Below are positions 48,930 to 55,967 of a stretch of DNA of 61,430 nt, one piece after another (position 1 is the stretch's first letter; the number at the start of each line of letters is the position of its first letter). The notes beneath the pieces were generated by a model that was not told where the DNA came from, searched no databases, and saw nothing but the letters and a program-made list of their open reading frames with translations. The position numbers were made by a program, and so were the translations under genes. Source of the stretch: a virus; the IMG/VR virus record IMGVR_UViG_3300025574_000085, positions 1 to 61,430 of that record; one strand, given 5' to 3'.

Positions 48930-49433
48930 CTAGGCGGGGTTGGTCTCAGGGAAGAACGGCCCCTCGAACGGCGGGTTATCCGGGCCGTTCGTGCCCACCG
49001 CGGGATTCATCGGCGACTGCGGCAGGTCCATCAGGTCCCCGTACGTGGACCCCTGGCCGAACGTGTCGCCCTGGAACTCCTGCCAGCGCCCGGTAGCGTT
49101 CGCCACCGCGCCGGCCACCGTGGCGGACACGTCGTCGCGGCCGCCCGCGTCCGGGTCACCAGCGGCGTCGATGGGAGACAGCGCGCCCGGGTAGTACGGG
49201 GCATCCACCGTCCCCGCGGCCAGGTCATGCGCGGACGGGTCCTCGGTCGTGCCCAGGTTCGTGACACCAGCCATCACCGATGCCGCCCCATCCCCCAGCG
49301 GCCCCAGGTCCGCCGCATAGCCCGGCGGCTCCGGGGACAGATCCGTCCCGCCGTACGGCACCGGCGCCGGGCCCGAGTTCGGCGCGGCGGGCATCTGCGG
49401 GGCGTCACCCGGGCTGCCGTGGATCTCAGCCAT
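48930..49433 (-). CDS. acidic virion-region protein (167 aa)
   Basis: The protein is Pro/Gly/Asp-rich with little order (GGTDLSPEPPGYAADLGPLG) and some helical segment in its middle (VSATVAGAVANATGRWQEFQ). It overlaps the upstream stop by 1 bp. It may be a capsid accessory protein. Confidence 0.55.
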   Translation of the reverse strand: MAEIHGSPGDAPQMPAAPNSGPAPVPYGGTDLSPEPPGYAADLGPLGDGAASVMAGVTNLGTTEDPSAHDLAAGTVDAPYYPGALSPIDAAGDPDAGGRDDVSATVAGAVANATGRWQEFQGDTFGQGSTYGDLMDLPQSPMNPAVGTNGPDNPPFEGPFFPETNPA

Positions 49434-49678
49434 CAGGACTTGCCGCCGGCCGGTGCCTTCTCGGGCGCCGCAGCCTTCGCCTCACTTTTGGCAGGCGCCT
49501 CATCATCGCCGCCGCCCAGGTCCAGCGGCCGGAACAGCCCCCCGGACCCCTCCCGGTCCCGGCGCACCAGCTCATGACCGAACGGCAGGATCTGCCCCTT
49601 CGTCACCAGCTGATCCGACCCGTCCTTCATCGTCGCCACAAACGTGTCCGTCGCCTGCATCGGCTGCTGCTGCGCCAT
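49433..49678 (-). CDS. small virion protein (81 aa)
   Basis: The core DTFVATMKDGSDQLVTKGQI, then LPFGHELVRRD, is a common small protein near actinophage capsid genes. It ends in an Ala/Lys-rich tail. The function is unknown. Confidence 0.6.
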   Translation of the reverse strand: MAQQQPMQATDTFVATMKDGSDQLVTKGQILPFGHELVRRDREGSGGLFRPLDLGGGDDEAPAKSEAKAAAPEKAPAGGKS

Positions 49679-49688
49679 TCTGAGTCTC

Positions 49689-50228
49689 CTAAAGTTCCGG
49701 TCCCGACGGATGCACCGCGAGGTACTGCAGCCGCCCCGGGCTCACGTGGTTCGTCCCGGCCACCGGCACCGTCGTCACGAACGCATTCGGGTTCGCCACC
49801 ACCGCCGGGTGCGTGCTGTCCCGCAAAGAGCCCGCCTCCGTCAGCATCGAGCTGATCTCCGCGGTGCTCACGGCCGGAGGGACCGCCGCCGTGCCTGCGG
49901 TGCCCGTGTCCGTGTAGGCCACCACCGCGCCCAGCGTCGCCACCAGAACATTCTCCGTGTTCGTCACCGTGCCGCGGTACACCTTCACCCCGGTCGTGCC
50001 CGCCGGGAGGGCCGCCCAGGTGAGCGACGCGGTCCCGTTCAGCGCCACCGCCGTCGTCGCCTCATTCGAGACGACCGTCTCGCCGCGGCCGTTCAGCCCG
50101 GTGATCTTCCAGAAGTAGGTCGCCGCCGCGAACGACCCGCCGCCCACGTTCGGCGACGCGGCCAGCGTCGACGGCGGCGCCAGGATCGTCGCGAGGACGA
50201 AACTGTCCGTGCAGTAGCGTGCGGCCAT
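49689..50228 (-). CDS. beta-sandwich virion protein (179 aa)
   Basis: TYFWKITGLNGRGETVVSNE and TTGVKVYRGTVTNTENVLVA match a fibronectin-type fold found in virion proteins. It lies after the capsid in transcription. It may decorate the head or join head and tail. Confidence 0.55.
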   Translation of the reverse strand: MAARYCTDSFVLATILAPPSTLAASPNVGGGSFAAATYFWKITGLNGRGETVVSNEATTAVALNGTASLTWAALPAGTTGVKVYRGTVTNTENVLVATLGAVVAYTDTGTAGTAAVPPAVSTAEISSMLTEAGSLRDSTHPAVVANPNAFVTTVPVAGTNHVSPGRLQYLAVHPSGPEL

Positions 50229-50230
50229 CC

Positions 50231-50896
50231 TTAGCCTGCCTTTCCGGCCAGCATGTCCAGCATGGCAGCCGCGTGATACTCCGCGATGTACTCCATCAAG
50301 TCCTCGACGCGCTGGCCCGTCGGCTGCATGATCAGCCAGAGTTCCAGGTTGCCCGGGTCGTTGTCGTGCTTGATGCCGTTCTTGTGGTGGACGTTCTCAA
50401 GGCCCACGAGGCGTCGGCCGAGTTGCTGTTCCATCACGAGCACGTGCGCCAGGACCCGGCGGCCGTCCGGCATCGTGCGCCGGACGTAGCCTTCCTTGCC
50501 CGGCTTGACGACACCCCTGGCGCGCATCGGCTGCGCGGGCCCGACTTCGCCGGTACGGCGCAAGCGCTCGCCGTGCAAATGGCAGTAGGTCGCGCCCTTG
50601 CGACGCCGATCGCAGCCCTCGACCGCGCAAATCGGATCGGGCGCGGGCATGCGGCCTTTCTTCACAAGTCCCGCCGGGCCCGGCTCGCCGTGAGCCCGGA
50701 CGCGGGAACGGTGCATCGCGCAGTAGCCGCGCGACTCCGTGTCCCTTTCGCAACCCTCAACCGAGCATTGAGCCTTTGGCTGCCAGGGACGAGCTTCGAG
50801 ACTTCCGCTGCGGTGCAACCGGGTGTAGTGGAGCCGGCAAAGCCCGCGCGCCACTACGACCCGGTTGCATCCGTCGACACTGCATATCTGGTCCAT
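50231..50896 (-). CDS. HNH endonuclease beside the intron-split capsid gene
   Basis: This 221-aa protein has three Cys4-like repeats (CSVDGCNRVVVARGLCRLHY and two like it) and a C-terminal HNH core (VLVMEQQLGRRLVGLENVHH, then NDPGNLELW). It starts 36 bp after the second capsid exon ends, outside the intron. It may help the intron home. The last codons run into the next gene's ribosome site. Confidence 0.8.
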   Translation of the reverse strand: MDQICSVDGCNRVVVARGLCRLHYTRLHRSGSLEARPWQPKAQCSVEGCERDTESRGYCAMHRSRVRAHGEPGPAGLVKKGRMPAPDPICAVEGCDRRRKGATYCHLHGERLRRTGEVGPAQPMRARGVVKPGKEGYVRRTMPDGRRVLAHVLVMEQQLGRRLVGLENVHHKNGIKHDNDPGNLELWLIMQPTGQRVEDLMEYIAEYHAAAMLDMLAGKAG

Positions 50897-50931
50897 ACCT
50901 GGTAGTTTACCAGAATATAAACCAGAATTTG

Positions 50932-51003
50932 TCACAGGCCCTTCATTACCCTGAACGCCCCGGGAACGGCGACCTGCGAGGATGTGCGCCAGAACATGAA
51001 CCA
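50932..51003 (-). other. major capsid gene, exon 2
   Basis: This short exon encodes WFMFWRTSSQVAVPGAF, then RVMKGL and a stop. It is the usual end of HK97-type actinophage capsid proteins and is joined to exon 1 after the intron is removed. It has no start of its own. Confidence 0.75.
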
Positions 51004-52656
51004 CGGATTGTTACTCACTCATCACAGTAAGTGAGGCCAGGTCATTTCTGCCTGGCTCTGCATCTTTTCCATCGATGCAGACCGGACTATAACTTCACCT
51101 GCGGTGCACTGCCCCTATTGCACTCGGGGCAGGTCCCATAACACAGGTGCCACACGCTTAGTCTCTACGGAACCCTGAATGCGAGGTTTCCACGGTATTC
51201 CCCACGAACTCGGAGGGGTTCACCGTTACGGTGCGGTTTTCACTGACCGATCACTCGGTCAGGCGGCCAGTTCGAATTGACCGGCTTGCCCTGACGGAAG
51301 CGACGAACCAGAGCCCTTAACGAGGGGCTCGTAAATAAGACTAACCCCCACACGGTCGACCACTATGAACTGCCCGAAGTCGCCCATGACGGCTTCGAGG
51401 CTGCCGATGGAGGTGGTGCCGGACATGGTGGTGGACTCGTAGATCGGGGCGCCCAGCAGCGTCTCGGGCTGGCCTTTCCCCAAATTCGTCCAAAAACTCG
51501 CACCTCCAGCCGTGTCAAGCTGGCGGAACTTGTTGATAATCGCGACGTTCGCGACCCACGCGGCACCCGGCGCGTTGCGGAACCGCGGCGGCAGCGCGCC
51601 CTGGACGGCGTAGATGTCGCCGACCGCGATGACCAGCGTGGTCGCCGTGGTGACCACGGTGGTCGCGCCGGTGATGACGCCCGCCGGGACGCCGCCGGAA
51701 CCCGCGCCGGTCGCGAAGGCGGCCTCTTCCAGCCGGTCCTTCGCGTCTGCGAGAAGACGCGGGAGCTGCTGGCCGAAGTCGGTGTCCTCCAGCACTTCGT
51801 AGGAACCGAACACCCACGCCGCAGCCTTCTGCGGGGTGATCTGGACGTTCCCCACGGTTGGGGTGCTGTCGGTGGACGTCGTGCCTTCAGTGAGCCACGC
51901 CGCGCTGACACCGGCCGACGTGACGCCGTTCCACGTGTTGCTGGTCGTCTGCTTGACGTTGCTGATCCGCCGCCACGGGTTCGCGGAGCCGGTGTTGGTG
52001 AGGATGATCGTCGGGTCCAGCACGAACGGCAGCAGGTAGCCGCCGTTGGCCAGGGTCAGGGTCAGCGCGGCGCGCTGTGCCATTCCCTGCGGGTCTTCCA
52101 CGTAGGCGCGGAAGGTTTCCTGGTAGTCCTCGGAGCCGGTGAGCAGGATGTGCTCGGCGACGCCGCGGCCGTAGGTGCCGGGGTTCTCCTGGACCATGCG
52201 GGTGGCGTTCTCCGCGAAGTCCTGTGCCAGGTTTCCCCGCTTGGCCTCAAGCTCAACGGCGTCGAACGCGCGGCCGCGGAGCTCAGGGGTGCGGATCATG
52301 TGGGAGCGGACCGCGTCCGGGTCCTCGTACGGGTCCCGGTAGCGGCTGGTCACCAGGTCGGGGCTGCCGCCGCGGTACGGGGTGCCGCGGCGGGCGCTCC
52401 CGTTCCCGTTGCCGTTCCCGTCGCCGTCGGGCCGTTCGAGGTTGGCCTCGTCGTCGGTGGCTCGGGTGATGCCCCGGATCTTCTCCATCCGCTCGATGAT
52501 CGGCTTGGAGTCGGCGTCGAGCCCTTCCCACCGGTCCAGGAGGGTGTCGCGGTAGTTGCCGTCGTCCTCTTCGGTGACGGACTCGTCGGTCTCCATCCGC
52601 TGGAGTTCCTGCTTGATCCTCGCCATCTCGTCGAGGATGTCCTTCAGTGCGGTCAA
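50932..52656 (-). CDS. HK97-type major capsid protein, split by an intron
   Basis: The spliced product joins 52656-51280 (459 codons) to 51003-50932, giving about 482 aa. An N-terminal scaffold-like helix and a DPDGNG-rich linker (to about residue 120) come first, then the capsid core (GGYLLPFVLDPTIILTN, NTWNGVTSAGVSAAWLTEG, FGQFIVVDRVGVSLIYEP). Without splicing the frame would stop soon after QFELAA at 51259 and lack the conserved end. A TTG start at 52656 has GAGG upstream; an ATG at 52626 is possible. Confidence 0.8.
51004..51279 (-). ncRNA. group I self-splicing intron in the capsid gene
   Basis: On the minus strand the exon ends GCCGGT and the intron starts CAATTCGAAC. P1 forms between CGGTCA and TGGCCG with a U-G pair at the 5' splice site. 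P10 forms between GAACT and the start of exon 2, GGTTC. P7 is GACTA (51163-51159) with TAGTC (51089-51085). P8 is CTGCCCC/GGGGCAG and P9 is TCTGCATC/GATGCAGA; two more hairpins follow. The intron ends with G. It has no ORF. Confidence 0.78.
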
Positions 52657-52681
52657 GGGGGCCGCCTCACTTTCGGTCTGG

Positions 52682-53980
52682 TTACCAGACCAGCCCGGCC
52701 TTCTCCCGCGCGTCCTTGGCGCGGAGCACGTAGAGGGCGTGCTGGTGATACCGGGCCGAGTGCTCGCCGCCGTCAGGCGTGAGCGGGTCGCCGGGGGCGG
52801 GTCCCTCATCGGGGGGAGTGCCGGGGTCTTGCTCCTCGTCCGGGTCCGGGCTCCAGGAGCCGGGAGTGGACATACGGACGCCGAGGATCTCGGCGCCCGT
52901 GTAGGCGGGCCACAGCACCGGGCCGTAGTCCCGCAGGCCCAGTTCGGTGCGGCGCACCACCGGGAGTTCACCGCCGCGCGGGCGGTACTTGTCACCCATC
53001 CGCAGCTGCGGATCGGATCGCATGATCCCGCCGACGAACGACTGCGCGGTGATCGCGCCGCTGCGGATGTTCTCCAGCACCTCATCGGCCAGCGGGGTCT
53101 CGCTGTAGCGGGTGCGGGTCAGCACTCCCCGCGCCTCCGCGCGGATGCCGTCCTCGACGGGGACGCCGATTGGCATGGAGAACCGGTCGGACGGGTTTCC
53201 GGCCAGGTCCCGGCCGTGGTTCCACAGGACCTTCACTGAGGCGGGGAAACCGCCGCGGGACCGCTGCGCGTGGTCGATCGCGCGGTTGAACGCGCCCGGG
53301 TCGATCGTCTCCAGGTAATGGCCCTGGTGGTCCTGGATCTCGGCTTCCTGGTTGAATACCGCCGCGTACGCCTCGACGGTGCGGCCGTCGCCGCCGTCCG
53401 CGGAGCGCAGGATGTGGATGTCCTCCAGCGGGTAGATCCGCATGAACTCCGCGCGGGACGCTGGCTTGCTGTCATCGCTGCTCACATCAACTCCGAGCCT
53501 CTTAGCCGCAGCTTTTATCTTCGGCATGGCCTTGTCACCGAACGGGGACTGCGGGGCGCGGCCGAGCGCGTCGCGGACGTGCGCGGCGTCGTGGACCGGG
53601 AAGTGCCGCAGCGAGCGGGGGACCGTCCGGCCGGAGCCGTCCTTGGTGCCGCCGGGCTCGATATGGGCGAACGCGCTGTCGGGCAGGTTGTTGACGCTCG
53701 CGGAGGCCATCTCCGCGCGCTCCGCTGTTGCCGTCACCAATGACCTCCCGGTCGCCTTCTTGTCCATTGCCGCGTGCTGCGCCGGGTACATGCCGGTAGC
53801 GGCCTTGTGCGCCAGATTGCAGTAGCCCTCGGCGTCGTCGATGTACTTGCCCAGGTGCTCGACGCACCGGGCGAAGTCCGACGGCTCGCCCCAGCGGATC
53901 TTCGCGGCGCCCTCGCCGTGCACCCAGTAGGCGTGCAGCCGCTCGGTGTCCCCCGGATGAGCTGCAGCGCCGCCTGCCAT
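52682..53980 (-). CDS. HK97-family prohead protease with N-terminal extension
   Basis: The 432-aa protein has a first domain (residues 20-170) with SFAHIEPGGTKDGSGRTVPR, then HFPVHDAAHVRDALGR, as seen in other actinophage proteases (DUF6582-like). The second is a U35 protease: RTVEAYAAVFNQEAEIQDHQ, LETIDPGAFNRAI and VKVLWNHGRDLAGNP. It should cut the capsid protein during maturation. The start overlaps the upstream stop (TGATG). Confidence 0.8.
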   Translation of the reverse strand: MAGGAAAHPGDTERLHAYWVHGEGAAKIRWGEPSDFARCVEHLGKYIDDAEGYCNLAHKAATGMYPAQHAAMDKKATGRSLVTATAERAEMASASVNNLPDSAFAHIEPGGTKDGSGRTVPRSLRHFPVHDAAHVRDALGRAPQSPFGDKAMPKIKAAAKRLGVDVSSDDSKPASRAEFMRIYPLEDIHILRSADGGDGRTVEAYAAVFNQEAEIQDHQGHYLETIDPGAFNRAIDHAQRSRGGFPASVKVLWNHGRDLAGNPSDRFSMPIGVPVEDGIRAEARGVLTRTRYSETPLADEVLENIRSGAITAQSFVGGIMRSDPQLRMGDKYRPRGGELPVVRRTELGLRDYGPVLWPAYTGAEILGVRMSTPGSWSPDPDEEQDPGTPPDEGPAPGDPLTPDGGEHSARYHQHALYVLRAKDAREKAGLVW

Positions 53981-54462
53981 CAGAGCTTCCCGGCCTGTGC
54001 GACCAGCGCCCGGGCATTGGACAGCAGGACGTGGATCTGGTGCTGCAGGTGGGCCACGTGCGCCTTGTGCGCCGACAGCTTGTGCTTCGTGGTGGCGGCC
54101 TTCTTGTGCGCGGTGACGGCCTTTTTCACCGTGGTCGCCTTCTTCGCCGCCGTGGTCGCCTTCTTCGCCGCTGTGGTGTGCGCGGCCGTCTGCTTCTGCA
54201 CCGTGGCCAGCTGGGCCATCAGCGTGTGCGCCTGGGCGCGGAGCGCGGCGGCCTGCGCGAGCAGCTGCGCCTTGCGGGCTGCGTTCGGATTGGCCGCGCT
54301 CTTGCCGCCGCCGGTGCCGCCCGTGGCCGCGCTGCCGCCGCCGCCGCTGGAGGACGCGAACTGGCCGCCGGTGGGGCCGCCGGCCGCGGCGTGGGTCATG
54401 TTGAACCGCTGCGCGCCCGCCGCCCACTCACCAGCCCAGCGGGATGACCACGAGTCAGGCAT
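53980..54462 (-). CDS. Lys/Ala-rich coiled-coil head protein (160 aa)
   Basis: The start has THAAAGGPTGGQFASS, a motif common near the portal/protease genes of actinophages. The rest is an Ala-rich helix with histone-like K-A-A-K repeats (AAKKATTAAKKATTVKKA). It lies directly before the protease and may bind DNA or scaffold the head. It is divergent from the pentamer-repeat cassette. Confidence 0.55.
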   Translation of the reverse strand: MPDSWSSRWAGEWAAGAQRFNMTHAAAGGPTGGQFASSSGGGGSAATGGTGGGKSAANPNAARKAQLLAQAAALRAQAHTLMAQLATVQKQTAAHTTAAKKATTAAKKATTVKKAVTAHKKAATTKHKLSAHKAHVAHLQHQIHVLLSNARALVAQAGKL

Positions 54463-54516
54463 GGCTGCGTTTTCACCTCGCATTGATGCGCGCACTGATA
54501 CGCTGGCGTCTAACAC

Positions 54517-54591
54517 AGCCCAGCGGAGCTGAGCCAAGCCCAGCCCGGCATGGCATAGCGGAGCTGAGCCAAGCAGAGCAGAGCACAGTCC
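54517..54591 (+). repeat. AGCNN pentanucleotide array 1 (15 units)
   Basis: The 75 bp consist of 15 units of 5 bp, nearly all AGC followed by two variable bases; two units are GGCAT and one is AGTCC. The block AGCGG AGCTG AGCCA occurs twice, 35 bp apart. It lies just before the RAMP-like gene and ends 16 bp before its ATG. Confidence 0.85.
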
Positions 54592-54607
54592 CCACGGAAG
54601 GAACCCG

Positions 54608-55216
54608 ATGCGAACCGAGACCAAGGCACGGCTGGAGCTGACCGGCGTGACGCCGCTCGTCGTCAACAACGCCCAGCTCGCCGACCCGACGAACGACTAT
54701 GCGATGAAGATCAGGACCATCACCGATAAGGGCATCAAGATGACTCCCGAGGAGCGCGAGCAGAAGGAAGCGCTCCAGTGGGCTGGAAGTCTCTACGTCG
54801 CCGACGACGGCCACCTGGTCTTCCCCGGCCGGAACTTCATCCGCGCGTTCCGCGACGTCGCGCCTGCGTTCAAGTCGGGCGCGGACATCGACCGCGGCGG
54901 CGTCATGATCGCCGAGACCGAGGTGGACATTCAGCACGACGGCCCGGCCGACCGCCGCGAGCTATGGGAGAACCCGCGTTACCGGTTCCGCACTGTCGTC
55001 AACGGCAATCCGACCAAGGGGCCGAAGGGCGGCAAGGTCGTATCGATGCGGCCGGTGTTCCCCGTCTGGGCGATGACGGTCAACGTCGTCGTGTTCGCGG
55101 ACATCCTCGGCTGGGACAAGTTCGAGCTGATCATCGACGCGGCCGGAGCGCAGGGCATCGGCAACGCCCGCAAGCTCGGCTACGGCCGGTTCACCGCCAA
55201 GGTCACCAAGCTCTAA
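54608..55216 (+). CDS. RAMP/Cas7-like protein of unknown function
   Basis: The 202-aa protein starts with a beta strand and LTGVTPLVVNNAQLADP, has an LVFPGRNFIRAFRDVA segment (residues 70-85, like the IPGSSLKG helix of Cas7/Csm3 proteins), and ends with a glycine-rich loop GIGNARKLGYGRF (183-195) that recalls the RAMP signature. Related phage proteins are known to me, but no function is. GGAAGGAA stands before the ATG. It is plus-strand, between two pentamer arrays, and reversed to the head operon. Confidence 0.6.
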   Translation: MRTETKARLELTGVTPLVVNNAQLADPTNDYAMKIRTITDKGIKMTPEEREQKEALQWAGSLYVADDGHLVFPGRNFIRAFRDVAPAFKSGADIDRGGVMIAETEVDIQHDGPADRRELWENPRYRFRTVVNGNPTKGPKGGKVVSMRPVFPVWAMTVNVVVFADILGWDKFELIIDAAGAQGIGNARKLGYGRFTAKVTKL

Positions 55217-55222
55217 AGCCGT

Positions 55223-55357
55223 AGCCCAGCTAAGCCCAGCGCAGCCCAGCTAAGCGGAGCCGAGCGAAGCACAGCACAGCGAAGCAAAGCAGGGCGCAGC
55301 GGAGCGCAGCTTGGCGTAGCACAGTGCAGCGGAGCTAAGCCCAGCAGAGCACAGCAC
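55223..55357 (+). repeat. AGCNN pentanucleotide array 2 (27 units)
   Basis: After the stop of the RAMP-like gene and one 6-bp unit (AGCCGT), 27 units of 5 bp run in perfect phase to 55357. Almost all are AGCNN; two are GGCNN and one is AGTNN. It ends AGCAG AGCAC AGCAC, just before the ribosome site of the next gene. Confidence 0.88.
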
Positions 55358-55368
55358 AGAAAGGATTC

Positions 55369-55881
55369 ATGATGAGCCCCTTCCCCCCGAAAGGGTCACG
55401 GGCGCTGCGGATCATCGTCACGGAGATGGCAGCCGCCGCCGAGTACGGCGACGTGCTGACCTTCACCGAACTGGCGCAGGCCATCGAAGCCGAGGACGAC
55501 GACGCCGGCCACGCGCAAGTCAGGCAGGTTGTCAGCGCCGCCCGGCCCCTGCTCCTCGCCGACCACGGCCGCGCGCTGGTCGCCGTCCGCGGCAAGGGCT
55601 ACCGCGTCGCACTGCCCGGCGAGATGGCCGGGATAGCGCAGGATCACCGGCGGCGGGCCGACCGGCAGGTCGGCAAAGCCCTCGCCGTAATCGACCAGGC
55701 CGACATGACCGCCGCGACCGATGAGGAACGCCAACGGTTCCAGGCGGTCGGCGTCGTCATCCGCAACCTGCACTCACGCATGACATCGGCTGAACAGCGC
55801 CTCGCCGACCTTGAAGACGCCGTATTCGGCCAGAAGCCGCGTCAGAAGGTCATCCCCGGCGAGGTCGAGAAAGAGAACTGA
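55369..55881 (+). CDS. winged-helix protein of the pentamer-repeat cassette
   Basis: The protein (170 aa from the ATG at 55369, or 169 aa from 55372) has a winged helix: TFTELAQAIEA, then a recognition helix, then the wing ALVAVRGKGYRVALPG. A basic helix (QDHRRRADRQVGKALA) and a C-terminal coiled coil follow. It is probably a DNA- or RNA-binding regulator. AAAGGATTC precedes its start. It is flanked by arrays 2 and 3. Confidence 0.65.
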   Translation: MMSPFPPKGSRALRIIVTEMAAAAEYGDVLTFTELAQAIEAEDDDAGHAQVRQVVSAARPLLLADHGRALVAVRGKGYRVALPGEMAGIAQDHRRRADRQVGKALAVIDQADMTAATDEERQRFQAVGVVIRNLHSRMTSAEQRLADLEDAVFGQKPRQKVIPGEVEKEN

Positions 55882-55892
55882 GCGGAACTCTC

Positions 55893-55962
55893 AGCACAGC
55901 TCAGCCCAGCGGAGCGAAGCGGAGCGGAGCAAAGCCAGGCACAGCCGAGCCCAGCACAGCAC
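55893..55962 (+). repeat. AGCNN pentanucleotide array 3 (14 units)
   Basis: Fourteen 5-bp units (AGCAC, AGCTC, AGCCC, AGCGG and so on, with one GGCAC) run from just after the winged-helix gene to 6 bp before the portal stop. It ends AGCCC AGCAC AGCAC, close to the end of array 2. Confidence 0.85.
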
Positions 55963-55967
55963 AGGTT

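Noticed and set aside
51259-51279. Capsid ending at the contiguous stop (QFELAA)
   Set aside because: The conserved capsid end lies in the next segment, and intron pairings P1, P7 and P10 fit splicing. The contiguous end is intron read-through.
54517-55962. CRISPR array reading of the AGCNN repeats
   Set aside because: CRISPR needs repeats of about 20-40 bp and unique spacers. Here the unit is 5 bp with 2 free bases and no spacers, so I call it a pentanucleotide array.
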